From Salticus scenicus (lineage: Eukaryota > Arthropoda > Arachnida > Araneae > Salticidae), in assembly GCA_963930645.1 (NCBI GenBank), contig OZ005651.1, positions 329,797,527 through 329,861,526 of the forward strand: 64,000 bases of DNA, read 5' to 3'. Every line of letters begins with the position of its first letter. Within the stretch, counting starts at the first letter, position 1. The translations under genes and the position numbers were made by a program. The notes beneath the pieces were generated by a model. That model made no database searches and was not told the DNA's origin. It was given only the letters and a program-made list of their open reading frames with translations. Positions 32,201-42,022 of this stretch are shown here, one piece after another.

Positions 32201-33277
32201 CAAGTGCAATTTTTCCCGTTACCGAATATTGAGGAGGTAGTTGAGGAAGTGAGCGCTGCAAAATATATCTCAGTAATGGATCTGACGAAGGGGTATTTCC
32301 AAATCCCGTTAACGAAACGTGCGCAAAGGTATGCGGCGTTTGTAACCCCTTTCGGTGAGTTTATTCCAAAAAAAATGATGTTTGGCTTAGTGAATGCTCC
32401 ATTTTATTTTTGTAAATTAATTAGTGAGGTGCTAGGGGATTTAGTGAGTTTTGTGAGACCATATGTGGATGATCTGGCTGTGTTTTCATCCAGTTGGGAG
32501 CTCCATATCCGGCATCTGGACATTGTGTTACAACGTTTGGAGGAGGCAAATCTAAAAGTGAAACCGGCAAAGTGTTTATTCGCCCAGGACCATGTAAAAT
32601 TTTTAGGGCACGAAGTGGGGTCAGGGAAGAGGTCGCCGAGTGACGCGAAAATCCAAACTATCCAAGAATTTCCCATTCCAAAGACAAAGACGCATGTAAG
32701 GTCATTTTTAGGTCTGACCGGATTTTACCATAAATATATAAAGGATTATGCGACAAAAGCTGCGCCTTTGACGGATTTGTTAAAAGGGAAAAATAAGAGG
32801 GAAAAAATTGAGTGGAGTCAGGAATGTGATCAGGCATTTAAGGTACTAAAATTAGATCTAACTAAGGGACCGGTACTCTATGCTGCGGATTTTTCAAAAG
32901 ACTTCATTGTTCAGACTGATGCAAGTCTTGTAGGGGCGGGTGTGGTCCTAGCTCAAAATTTCGGGAATAACGAGGAATACCCAATTGTTTATTTGAGCAA
33001 AAAATTCTCCAAGGCGGAGCGTAATTATAGTACCATTGAACGCGAATTAGCGGCAGTCATTTTTGGGGTGAAAAAACTAAATCATTATTTAGATGGACAA
33101 AAATTCGTTCTTCAAACCGATCATAACCCTTTAGTTTATCTTAAAAAAATGATGGGCACAAATTCACGTTTGACGAGATGGGCCTTATGTTTACAACAAT
33201 ACAACTTCACAGTCGAGCATAAGAGCGGAAAAAAACATTTGAATGCAGATGCGTTAAGTCGCATGCACGAAGAATAA
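29222..33277 (+). CDS. pol: Inner element Gag-Pol polyprotein (PR-INT-RT-RH)
   Basis: An uninterrupted frame of about 1,350 codons. Order, counted from 29222: SCAN-like capsid C-terminal domain (about residues 58-148); CCHC zinc knuckle CYLCSERGHIRPNC (225); aspartic protease with RDSGSNIDM (281); integrase HHCC finger (His504 ... CEIC about 540) and catalytic Asp573 (SIDAIG), Asp632 (CDQGAYF) and Glu667 (QVERMH); GPY/F module with WLGPG (about 804); RT with VDYRALN, LTKGYFQIP, FGLVNAPF and YVDD (1081); RNase H with QTDAS (1233), ERELA and QTDHN. It ends LNADALSRMHEE. Integrase before RT is opposite to the outer element. The integrase lacks one residue between the second Asp and the Glu. All other catalytic residues are present, so the protein may be close to functional. 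Confidence 0.93.
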   Translation, partial: FFFTIFERLARKENVSEQDWMSQLIPLLPCDVVQIIMRLDESEADNFQHVKKVLMNRFRLSARALRTKFESHNKKSEELWVDLVHDLRGYLDNWLETLEIKDLESLKELMLTEQLKKRVPCEIKQHFVDVWEEINKASDLAEKCNKYDAVRKENGKREYKPFQRFTKGRNSFGKDGQKFGSGKHDGGSNPKAESAKGDKKDSGKLKGDKIESKDRDFDRNSKIVCYLCSERGHIRPNCPQNPNRRTNPINNLSAGEILGVGFEPYIGKLEINGQEREFLRDSGSNIDMCERNMISVEDLLPEQVWIKQPFDETCRCLPLAKIVLKGKFGEVITKAAVKPANLSQGIYLLGNKTAELIESNKKIVYPINAITRSQKREQERIKSAQSEINNEKPTQKKIQNVEEEPGLISESLEETSAENKVVLPVLKETDRCPLIGVSAEEFQKEQTACDTLKNYWEKARNEAGKDFKIKNERLIRISDSKRNQSRMQLCVPKKFRAAILNLCHDSVSGHLGSCKTKQRVLTNFFWPNCYQEIEEYVKTCEICQKVGQKGDKKKAPLRLVPIISEPFRRLSIDAIGPLVTSNKNNRFAITAVCVASKFPDAIPVENLTSRSVMNALMQIFAKTGFPRELVCDQGAYFTSDLSTAFFEKYDIKINHSSVCHPQSNQVERMHSTLKRILKALCLETKSDWEENLPMALFALRTVPHESTGFSPSELIFGKNVRMPHTIVYENWMQEEEINQNVVEYILDLNERLKRCQDLAGERMTECQQKRKLWYDQNAVSRKFKVGDSVLVLATAKPHKMAVQWLGPGAVTGVISDTNYTVDLPGRRCKDTIFHVNLMKPYHKRPEHVNLILEEGGEEIEEDASIPYPISDPNHFDLTDLIKGSNLGNKVSEGNLATLQNVLVKHKTVFSNDPGTTHKVEMDIILTDDKPIRAKPYRMSPRQLEIMRKEISRLLELGVIEVGQSDYASPMILVESPGKDPRPCVDYRALNAKTQVQFFPLPNIEEVVEEVSAAKYISVMDLTKGYFQIPLTKRAQRYAAFVTPFGEFIPKKMMFGLVNAPFYFCKLISEVLGDLVSFVRPYVDDLAVFSSSWELHIRHLDIVLQRLEEANLKVKPAKCLFAQDHVKFLGHEVGSGKRSPSDAKIQTIQEFPIPKTKTHVRSFLGLTGFYHKYIKDYATKAAPLTDLLKGKNKREKIEWSQECDQAFKVLKLDLTKGPVLYAADFSKDFIVQTDASLVGAGVVLAQNFGNNEEYPIVYLSKKFSKAERNYSTIERELAAVIFGVKKLNHYLDGQKFVLQTDHNPLVYLKKMMGTNSRLTRWALCLQQYNFTVEHKSGKKHLNADALSRMHEE
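29393..29665 (+). other. SCAN-like capsid C-terminal domain within Gag
   Basis: The segment from FRLSARALRTKFESHNK through ELWVDLVHDLRGYLDNWLE, LKELMLTEQLKKRVPCEI and VDVWEEINKASDLAEKC matches the helical pattern of the SCAN dimerisation domain: Leu-rich helix, Trp-Leu, 'EL(L/I)--EQ----LP-E(L/I)', 'W-------A--L'. It is established that the vertebrate SCAN domain derives from the Gag capsid of Gmr1-like retrotransposons, which supports both identifications. Role: capsid assembly by dimerisation. Confidence 0.65.
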
Positions 33278-33372
33278 AAAAAAAAAAAATAAATTAAAAA
33301 AAAAATGCCTTGGTTTTAGGTAGTATTTTTGGACTGTTTGTAAATATTTTTTTTTTTCTTTCATTTGTATTC

Positions 33373-33408
<36 letters not shown>

Positions 33409-33802
33409 GAATGTATTGATTATGAATTATTTTTCTTTCTTTTTCATGAAATTTTATTGTGTAATTGTGAAATTTCAGTGTTTGACTTTTAAAATTTTGT
33501 TAGGGGTAGAACCTTTGATTGTCATCACGAAATTGCATGTGAATGTTTAATTGTTTTTTTTATATAATGTGAAATGAGACCTTGGGATCTAGTAATTATG
33601 CAAGGTGTAAGACTAGAAAATTTATTTTTAAGATTATTTTTAGTTCTATAAAAGTTCAGGGGGTTGTTTCGAAAAAATTTTTTGGGGGGCTAGCTCAACT
33701 CTCTGATGTTGCATGTTTGATAATGGGAGGAGGCACCTGAGTCTTCTGGAGCCCATTTTACATCCTGAAGGCCGTAAAATGGTCTTTTAGGAGGGAGGAA
33801 GC
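33278..33802 (+). other. Inner element 3' untranslated region with polypurine tract
   Basis: Noncoding. It starts with A runs (33277-33305, 33375-33404). The polypurine tract AGGAGGGAGGAA (33789-33800) immediately precedes the 3' LTR and would prime plus-strand DNA synthesis. Confidence 0.8.
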
Positions 33803-34113
33803 TGTGCTGGAGTGAAGGTTACAAACATTCCAAGAGGTCAGGGGTCGTGTGACCAGACAGAACGGAGCCATGGGAAGCTGTCTGAGCGACAGATGCTTTG
33901 TGTGAAAAAATTTTATATTTCTATGGAAGCGGTGACATCAATAGTTTCCGATTTCACGCATGGCCTTTTGTTGCTACCGACATTTCTCCGAGTTTCGGGT
34001 AGACCAAGATTGGACGAAAATGATGTCACGGGTAGAGTGATATCACGATCAACGAATCAGTGCTTCGTGCGGGGTATTCCCCTCCCCCTCCGAAGGTGTG
34101 CTCGGAAGGAAGG
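33803..34113 (+). repeat. Inner element 3' LTR, truncated
   Basis: Near-identical to the first 310 bp of the 5' LTR, with about four differences. It stops at 'ggaaggaagg', where the outer pol reading frame (GLCTYYRKF) resumes. About 200 bp of LTR are missing. Confidence 0.92.
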
Positions 34114-36060
34114 GGGTTATGCACTTACTACAGGAAGTTTGTCAAGGGTTTCTCAAATATTGCCAGACCACTCCACAAGCTGACGGAAGCCAAACAGAAG
34201 TTCCTGTGGACAGATGAAAATGCGTTCAAGCCACTTAAAGAGGCCTTAACATCATCGCCTATCTTGACGTATCCACAGCCCGACAGACAGTTCATACTTG
34301 ATACAGATGCCAGCCATGAGAGTGTCGGTGCTGTTCTGTCGCAGGAAATTGATGGTCAAGAACATGTCATTGCCTATTGGAGTAAATGCCTGTCTAAACC
34401 AGAGCGAAATTACTGTACCACCAGGAAAGAGCTACTCGCCATCGTAAAAGCCATAGAACATTTCCATCATTACCTCTATGGCAGAAGATTCCTGCTCCGG
34501 ACTGACCATGCATCTTTAACGTGGTTGCTCCAGTTCAAGAACCCGGAAGGACAGATTGCCAGGTGGATACAACGCCTCCAGGAATATGACTTTGAGATAC
34601 GTCATCGTAAAGGGACTCTACATGGTAATGCAGATGCCTTGTCACGGAAGCCCTGCTCGGAAAGCTGCAAGTACTGCTCTAGAGCCGAACAGAAATACCT
34701 GCCGATAAATCCGGTTGCCGGCCAAGTCACTGTCTCAACACCATCAGAACAAGATCCCGATCCATGGAGTGACGAAGAACTTAGACAAGCCCAGTTGGAA
34801 GATCCTGACAAAAATCCAATATTACAGCTGAAGGAGACGACCAGCAACAGACCAACCTGGCAGGACATTTCCAGATTTAGTCCCATTACGAAAAGTTATT
34901 GGGCACTTTGGAACTCTCTTCATATCAGAAACGGCGTATTATACAGAAAGTGGGAATCTGATGATGGGAAAAGCTTCAGATGGCAGATTTTATTACCAAG
35001 ATCAAAAATTACAGCTGTTTTAGAACAACTGCATAATAGCTCTACCGGAGGCCATTTTGGGGTAATGAAGATTCTGCAGAAAGTTCGGGAACGCTTCTAC
35101 TGGTGCAAGGCAAAGGAGGATGTGGAGAAATGGTGTAAATCCTGTGATGCTTGTGCGGCACGTAAAGGCCCGCAGAAACGAAGTCGAGGAAGACTGCAAC
35201 GGTATAACGTAGGAGCACCATTTGAACGGATTGCAATCGACATCTTGGGTCCTTTGCCACGGACCTCCAGTGGAAATAAATACATCCTCGTCGTGATGGA
35301 CTATTTCACCAAGTGGCCTGAGGCATATCCCATTCCCAATCAAGAGGCATGCACAGTCGCAGAGGTCCTAGTGCAGCAATGGTTGTCATGGTACGGCACT
35401 CCCCTACAACTTCATACCGACCAAGGTAGGAACTTTACCTCTGATGTTTTCAAAGGACTGTGTCAACTACTCGGCATAGACAAAACCCGGACAACACCCT
35501 TACATCCCCAGTCGGACGGCATGGTCGAGAGGTTCAATCGTACCATCCTGAATAACCTCTCTCTTCTAGTATCAAGGAACCAGCAAGATTGGAACTTGAA
35601 GTTGCCATTGTTCCTGCTGGCTTATCGAAGTGCTGTCCATGAAACCACCGGCTATACTCCAGCCCAGATGCTCTTTGGACGTGAACTTCGTCTCCCATGT
35701 GATCTCCTGTTTGGTTGTCCACCCGATGCGCCTTCATTACCCGAGGAGTACATCCAAGATCTCCAGGCACGATTTGAGGACGTACACAACTTTGCTCGGG
35801 AGCGGATTAACATGGCAACGGAGAAAATGAAGACAAGGTACGATCTAAAGGCTACACAACATGAGTTCCAGGAAGGAGACAAGGTCTGGTTGTGGAATCC
35901 TGTTCGACGCAAAGGACTCTCCCCCAAGTTACAGTGCAACTGGGACGGACCATACACAGTCTTAAAAAGGCTGAATGATGTAGTAGTGCGGATCACTAAA
36001 ACACCTTCCTCAAAATCGAAGGTGGTGCACTATAACAGGCTAGCCAAGTACCACAATTAA
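34114..36060 (+). CDS. pol: Outer pol: end of RT, RNase H and integrase
   Basis: Begins in the middle of the RT connection (GLCTYYRKFVKGFSNIARPL). RNase H follows with LDTDAS (catalytic Asp at 34306-34308), RKELLAI and RTDHAS. The integrase has the HHCC finger (HNSSTGGHFG ... CKSCDAC), Asp at 35239 (AIDILGP), Asp at 35419 (HTDQGRNF) and Glu at 35527 (GMVERFN), giving the canonical D,D35E spacing. A GPY/F module (NWDGPYTVLKRL) closes the protein, which ends with TAA at 36058-36060. About 180 residues of RT, including the YVDD centre, were deleted at the junction with the inner element, so no functional RT is encoded. The frame itself is intact and well conserved, closest in type to the 412/Mag-like gypsy polyproteins. 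Confidence 0.92.
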   Translation, partial: GLCTYYRKFVKGFSNIARPLHKLTEAKQKFLWTDENAFKPLKEALTSSPILTYPQPDRQFILDTDASHESVGAVLSQEIDGQEHVIAYWSKCLSKPERNYCTTRKELLAIVKAIEHFHHYLYGRRFLLRTDHASLTWLLQFKNPEGQIARWIQRLQEYDFEIRHRKGTLHGNADALSRKPCSESCKYCSRAEQKYLPINPVAGQVTVSTPSEQDPDPWSDEELRQAQLEDPDKNPILQLKETTSNRPTWQDISRFSPITKSYWALWNSLHIRNGVLYRKWESDDGKSFRWQILLPRSKITAVLEQLHNSSTGGHFGVMKILQKVRERFYWCKAKEDVEKWCKSCDACAARKGPQKRSRGRLQRYNVGAPFERIAIDILGPLPRTSSGNKYILVVMDYFTKWPEAYPIPNQEACTVAEVLVQQWLSWYGTPLQLHTDQGRNFTSDVFKGLCQLLGIDKTRTTPLHPQSDGMVERFNRTILNNLSLLVSRNQQDWNLKLPLFLLAYRSAVHETTGYTPAQMLFGRELRLPCDLLFGCPPDAPSLPEEYIQDLQARFEDVHNFARERINMATEKMKTRYDLKATQHEFQEGDKVWLWNPVRRKGLSPKLQCNWDGPYTVLKRLNDVVVRITKTPSSKSKVVHYNRLAKYHN

Positions 36061-36303
36061 CGGTAATATTAAAATTTAAAATGTAAATACTGGTAAAATT
36101 TGCGCATGCGTAATGTAAATATTTGTATATAAATATTTGTACATATTTGTAAATTTTGTAAATATTTCTCACTTGATTTATATTTATATTTTATCGTTAT
36201 ATGCAACTTAGTTTTTGTATTTTAGATTGTGTAAATTTGTTTAGTTTCGCCTCTTGACCAAGGGTTGCACTGCCCGGGACGTGCAGTCCTTGGGAGGGGG
36301 GCA
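36061..36303 (+). other. Outer element 3' UTR with polypurine tract
   Basis: Noncoding. The polypurine tract GGGAGGGGGG (36292-36301) lies immediately before the 3' LTR. Confidence 0.8.
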
Positions 36304-36924
36304 GTGTTACGGAATTGCAAATAATTGTATTTATTTTTGTATAAATTCTTTCAAAGAGGCTTAGTAAGTTGATAAAGTGCTAATTTTGTGCATTTATAAT
36401 CGTTTTAGCATTGAAATAGCCGTATTTTCCCTTAAAAACGCATTAAAAAGCCCCAATAAGGCAGGTAATGGGTTTGGCGCCAAATTTGGCGACTTTTTCC
36501 CACCTTGGCGATTTTTTTGGTGACCTTGGCGAGAAAATCCTTATTAGGGATATACCAAATATGGAAGCTGTAAGTTGATTGGTTGACCACTTTCTAGAGT
36601 TTTCTCGAAAAATCTGGGTTCCATGGAACAGTATATAAGAAGCGCTTTCTCGCCAAGGCGAGTTCAGTTCAGTCTGTGATCAGAGTCGGTCAGCTTGCAT
36701 TGAGCCTCTTCGAAAGAGACTTGCTTTAAGTGTTATTGCTATACAGTTTGAACTGTGGATTTTCTATTGACAGCTGTTGTTTAAGCTGTGTTTACTGGTC
36801 GAATTGAAGCTGATACGGTTTATAGACCTGTATTTTTCTGGAACTTTCTGTGAATAAATTACTGAATTTTTGTACGTTTGGCCTTTCATTCTCGGACAAC
36901 TCACGAACCCCCTAGTACGCAACA
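36304..36924 (+). repeat. Outer element 3' LTR, complete
   Basis: 621 bp from TGTTACGG to GCAACA. A TATA box TATATAA is at 36632-36638 and a polyadenylation signal AATAAA at 36853-36858. It contains several 'ttggcg' motifs in both orientations around 36473-36530. It matches the solo LTR at 2964-3593 and the broken 5' LTR. Confidence 0.95.
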
Positions 36925-37145
36925 ATATATATAATATATCTAGTAATAATAGCTGATTATCTCATAGATTTTTATCATAGCACTACTAATCAGTTTCAGT
37001 TCAGTTTATTTATTTTAGTTGTATTAAACTTCCTTATTTTATTTAACTTGTGAAAAAATTATGAACTACTAAATTTTCTAAACTTACATAAGATAAATAA
37101 AATTTTCATTTTGAAGAAATTTATATCTATATCTATATGTATATG

Positions 37146-37202
<57 letters not shown>

Positions 37203-37451
37203 ATATCTTTATATATATATTTCTTTTGTGCGTGTGTATGTCACTGAACTCCTCCTAAACGGCTGGACCGAGTTTAATGAAATTTTTTGTGTGTCTTCAG
37301 GTGGATTCGAGAATGGTTTAGATTTACAATTCAGTCCAATTTAAATTGTTTATTTAATTAATTTATCACTTATAAATTGTTGTTGAATTTGGAATGTTTC
37401 ACATTGGATCCGGCAGACTGCGCTACGATCGTAGTATCGAATATTCAATAA

Positions 37452-38133
37452 TACGCAAGCGAAGTGATGACGTCACTGGCCGTCCGTGCATGCAAGAAAA
37501 ATATTTCCTATATTAATCGTCCATTGGATTTTTTGTAAAAAAATTACTAAAAATCGAGGAAAATTATTTCCCGATTGTAATCCCCATATTTGGGTATAGA
37601 TATGTATTAGTTATCATGTGCATGCGTTAGATTGAGTTGTTTTTGCTGTAAAATTGATAAAATTTGAATTTTTAATCTCAAAACTCTGTCATCCTTGGCG
37701 GAAAAAAAATATCGCCATATCGTCTGGTAAACATATTTAATTTCTTTCAAAAATAATGGTTATTTCAACAACTTATATTAAGAAAGTAATGAATAATATG
37801 AAACAATTTCGTACAATACATATTACGAAAATATACATCTGGCATGTATATTTTCGTATTACGTTTTTGATCGTCAAATACAAAAAACGCCAAGGAAGAC
37901 AGAGTTTTGAAATTTAAAATTAAAATTTTGTCAATTTGAGAGCAAAATATCTCAATCTAACACATGCATACGATAACTAATACATATCTATACCCAAATA
38001 CGGGGATTAAAATCGCGAAATAATTTTCCTCGATTTTTAATAATTTTTTATGAAAAATCCAATGGGAGATTAACATAGGAAATATTTTTCTTGAATCCAC
38101 TGACGGTCAGTGACGTCACACTTCGCTTGCGTA
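37452..38133. repeat. Foldback element inside Helitron 1
   Basis: Inverted arms of about 250 bp, from TACGCAAGCGAAGTG at 37452 to its reverse complement CACTTCGCTTGCGTA ending at 38133. Shared blocks include 'gacgtcact', 'aaatatttcctat', 'tttgggtatagatatgtatt' and 'tgcatgcgttagattgag'. The central 180 bp contains a smaller palindrome ('tacgaaaatatacat' with 'atgtatattttcgta'). No coding frame. Confidence 0.85.
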
Positions 38134-38437
38134 TATTCTATTGTAATTCCAGTTTGTCTCGACAGTTGGTGCTGCGATCAAATTCCAGATAATATTTTGT
38201 AACGTCGTGTTATTATTGTTATACAAAAAATTGTGTCCTAATTGAAATATTACATCAAGATGTAATTCGTGTTTGAAGAGTTTTGAAGTGTGCATAAAAA
38301 ACTATACATTTTGCAACTTTAGTGCGAAATTGGAGTGAGTATTTTATATAATTTTCTATCAAATTAACACGCGCGTTGATTAACAACCACCCTAACCTAC
38401 AAATTTATTTGTGTAGCTAATTCATTATATTTTATTT

Positions 38438-39010
38438 ATTTATTTTTTGAATGGAACACCTTTAGTATCGGATCCCTTTGGCAAAATTTGAAATTTGGCA
38501 CCGAAGTACCTCGGACGCTTCTCGCCAAGATCTTTAGTTCCACAATTGAGATAGCCATTTCAATTCATCGCAAAAATGGCTTAAAATATTTAAAGTCACC
38601 AATGGGGTACCATACTTTTTTGCGTGTGTATGTCACTTATATTTTATTTATTTATTTTTTGTATGGAACACCTTTAGTATCGGATCCCTTTGGCAAAATT
38701 TGAAATTTGACACCGAAGTAGCTCGAACGCTTCTCGCCAAGATCTTTAGTTCCACAATTGAGATAGCTATTTCAGTTCATCTCAAAAATGGCTTAAAATA
38801 TTTAAAGTCACCAAAGGGGTCCCATACTTTTGTGCGTGTGTATGTCACTGATATTTTATTTATTTATTTATTGTATGGAAAATTTGGCACCGAAGTAGCT
38901 CGGACGGTTCTCGCCAAGATCTTTAGTTCCACAATTGAGATAGCCATTTCAATTCATCGCAAAAATGGCTTAAAATATTCAAAGTCACCAAAGGGGTCCC
39001 ATACTTTTGT
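38438..39010 (+). repeat. Three tandem copies of a ~210-bp module
   Basis: Units start near 38451, 38661 and 38875 with 'atggaa'. The third lacks about 35 bp ('cacctttagtatcggatccc' and following). Shared core: 'ggcaccgaagtagctcg', 'ctcgccaagatctttagttc', 'aaaaatggcttaaaatat'. Open frames through them simply follow the repeat. Confidence 0.9.
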
Positions 39011-39486
39011 GCGCGTGTATGTCACTGAATTCCTCCTAAACGGCTGGACTGAATTTAATGAAATTTTTTGTGTGTCTTCAGGTGGATTCGAGAATGGTTT
39101 AGATTTACAATTCAGTCCAATTTAAATTGTTTATTTAATTGTTTATTTAATTGTTAATTATGTCTTTTACGTTATAATCGGAATTCACAGTCACCGTTCA
39201 CAGCGCTCCATACCTGTTTCACTTATATACCACATCCTTACACACTTACAATAAGTCAGTTATTTTTTTCTAGCAAAATATTCTCTAGAAATAATTTATA
39301 TGACAAAACAACGTTTGTCAGGTCAGCTAGTATATATATATATATACATATACATATATTAATAATTTTTTTAAACGTAGTAAAAGACGTGCAACAGAAG
39401 ATTTAAGACCCCTGAAACCACATACACAAATAAGAATAAAATTTCATCAAATTAAATTTACCTATATATATATATATATATATATA

Positions 39487-40278
39487 TCTATACATATAAA
39501 AGAGTACTTCCACTCACTCACTCACTCACTGACTCATCAACGCACAGCAAAATCTACTGGAGCCACAAACTCAAAACTGGGTTAGATTATAGAACATATA
39601 GTGTAAGCACCCCCTAAGAAGCGATTTTGCGAAATTCGCCCCCCCAAGGGGGAGCAGGGGGCAAAATGTGATTTCACAAAAACCTTCATGTCTCAAAGAC
39701 AAAGACAGATATCCATAAAATTTTTTCTTTAAAATATAGCTAACACAAATATCTGAAAACCAATTTCTGGATTTGTAGAAATTCGGTCCCCAAGAGCGGA
39801 AACAAGGTAAAACGCGATTTCACATGTGCAAAACGCGGTTTCATATACTCCTATATATCTCAAACAAAAAAAACAGATATACGGGAAATTTTTGTTCTGA
39901 TATATATATAGCTAATACAAATACCTAAAAAACAATTTCTGGAATTTTAGAAATTCAGCCCGCAAGAGGGGGAAGAGGGAGCAAAATGATTTGAAATAAT
40001 CCTTTATATCGCAAACAAAAAAAAGATACATGTGAGATTTTTGCTCTAACATATAGCTCCCACAAATACATAAAAACCAATTTCTTTAATTTTAGAAATT
40101 CGTCCCAGGTGGGGCGAGAAAGGGGGGGCTATGGGGCAAAAAAAAAAAAAAAAATAGAAATACAGTTAGACCGTTCAAAACTGGTACAGATAGGTTTTAG
40201 AGGCCTGCAAGTCGAATGGAGATATTTTCGAAAGTGGAAAGTTATTAGGAGGGTCAGAAAGAGGGTGGGGTCGTAGGG

Positions 40279-40317
<39 letters not shown>

Positions 40318-40574
40318 GAATTAGACCGTTCAAAATTGATACATAGGGGTTTTTGATACCGACAAATCGATTGTGGATATTTTCGAATTTGTAAAGTTAT
40401 TAAGAGGGATGGTAAGGGGGGTCGGAGGGGGGTCCCAGTGCAGCATTTTTTCCAATGAGAATTTTTTTTTTCTCTTTTTTTCTGCATGATAAAAATTAAT
40501 GCAATTTTGAGAATTCATTGATTATAGTTATTCATTTAAAAATAGTGACCAGCGAAGCGGGCGTAGCCTGCTAG
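39487..40574 (+). mobile_element. Non-autonomous Helitron 2
   Basis: Begins A|TC (39487) with TCTATACATATAAAAGAGTA and then a (CACT)n-like tract. It ends with a 7-bp hairpin AGCGGGC-GTA-GCCTGCT (one G-T pair) overlapping the terminal CTAG at 40571-40574, followed by T. Internal direct repeats of 145-170 bp begin 'gaaattc' at about 39631, 39778, 39950 and 40095, and a second pair of about 150 bp begins at about 40165 and 40318. It is 1,088 bp long, lacks any protein-coding frame, and is clearly a different family from Helitron 1. Confidence 0.8.
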
Positions 40575-40605
40575 TATATATATATAATTACAAGTAGCTA
40601 AACAG

Positions 40606-40642
<37 letters not shown>

Positions 40643-41775
40643 GAAAGCAAACCAACTCAAATTTTAAATATTCATATTTTGTGAAGTATTGTGTGTAATA
40701 CATGTGTATTATTGTGTGCGTACTGTGTTACCCTAATGATTTAATTCGAAAAATATTTTGCAGAAAAACTGAAACCGGGAACATGCTCAAGAACAAACCT
40801 ATTATTATAATTTATTATTACTATTTGAAGTAGGTCAGACACAAATATTTTTGTACCAGAATCAAAAGGACATTTAACCTCATATGGCAGCAGAGTTATA
40901 CACCTCATGATTTGGGTTTTTAATTCACACGCAAACTGAGTGAAAAATCACAGAGAAATTGTGTAATGAACATACATTTTTATTCAACAATGTTAAAAAG
41001 AAAATTATTATAGTTGTAACAAAATGTTTCATTCTTCTTTCTGTTGGCTGCATGATTAGGATCAGTGAACAGAGCTGGAATCATTCTAAATCAACCATTC
41101 TTACAAGTTATTAATTATGCTTTTAATAGAATTATAATTCATTATTATTATTCAGATACACTATGTTAAATATATAAATTTTGGAATAACTGCACTTCCT
41201 TTCCATAAATGACCGGACACTTTAGATTTTTTCGTTACGTTTTATCCAATATCACACATAGCATCCTACTGAGTAAAAAAAAAAAAGAAAAAAAAAAAAA
41301 AGTTGCCTTTATTTATGGAAATAAAATGTAAGAAGTTTAAACTTACGTCAATATCTGCCTGAATATACGTCAAAATCGTTTGAACTTACGTCAATATCAT
41401 ATCAGAACGTACATCAATTTCCTGCCATTATACAATGACACGAAAGTAAGTTTATTTTAACTCGGTAACAGGAATTTTCCAGGTAATTGAATAAGCTATA
41501 AAGAAAACAGTTATTTATCCTATTTCTCATGTTTGTAAATTCGTAAAAAATGTTGTACAGAATAAACTTGAATGATCGTTATGCACTTCGATATTGAGAT
41601 GCTCTTGAAGTAAATTATTAATTTTTAAAACAATATGATAAGAAAACTTCGGAGAACCATCATAATGTGATGCAAAATTTAAAATGACGATCTAGCCTCT
41701 GAAATGTGAGGGCTGTTAAATAAAGAACTGAAATTACAACCATTAGATTTAATTAATTTAAAATGTTGTATGAGG

Positions 41776-41813
<38 letters not shown>

Positions 41814-41991
41814 TAAGATAAATATAAATGTAAGAAATAAAAAATCTGTACTGTAGCGGTGAGTATCTCGTTGTATGCTCTCTTCGAGAGCATTAAAACT
41901 ATGGATGAAATTCTGTCTATGACAGAATTTAATTTAGTACGACAGGACTACTTATATTTGTATTTTAACACACTTTCAAAAAATAAATAAA

Positions 41992-42022
<31 letters not shown>

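Larger units (their letters stand above)
27400..34113 (+). mobile_element. Inner LTR retrotransposon with Gmr1-type domain order
   Basis: Both LTRs begin TGTGCTGGAGTGAAGG (27400 and 33803). Between them lies a coding region in the order Gag - zinc knuckle - protease - integrase - RT - RNase H. By sequence type this is Ty3/gypsy (GPY/F module, YVDD RT), but the integrase lies upstream of the RT as in Ty1/copia. This is the arrangement known from Gmr1-like elements, first seen in Atlantic cod and other deuterostomes. The two LTRs differ at only about four positions in 310 bp, so insertion is recent. The 3' LTR is cut off at about 34113 by the deletion that also removed the outer RT. Confidence 0.92.
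25140..36924 (+). mobile_element. Outer Ty3/gypsy LTR retrotransposon, broken and nested
   Basis: A Ty3/gypsy element with the standard domain order protease - RT - RNase H - integrase. Both LTR ends are recognisable (25140 and 36304-36924). Possible target duplication ATATA lies at 25134-25138 and 36925-36929, but in AT-repeat DNA this is weak. Three lesions disable it: a THAP/P-type transposon inside the 5' LTR, a deletion joining mid-LTR (26219) directly to the end of gag, and insertion of the inner retrotransposon together with loss of most of the RT. Its integrase and protease remain largely readable. Confidence 0.93.
37206..39330 (+). mobile_element. Non-autonomous Helitron 1
   Basis: Starts TC after an A, in an AT repeat. 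It ends with a hairpin GACAAA-ACAACG-TTTGTC (39302-39319) followed after 7 nt by CTAG, with T beyond, the Helitron 3' signature. A segment of about 135 bp near the start ('tgtgcgtgtgtatgtcactg' onward, 37227-37362) is repeated near the 3' end (39009-39145). No Rep or helicase frame is present. It has been enlarged by a foldback insertion (37452-38133) and a triplicated internal module (38438-39010). Confidence 0.75.
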
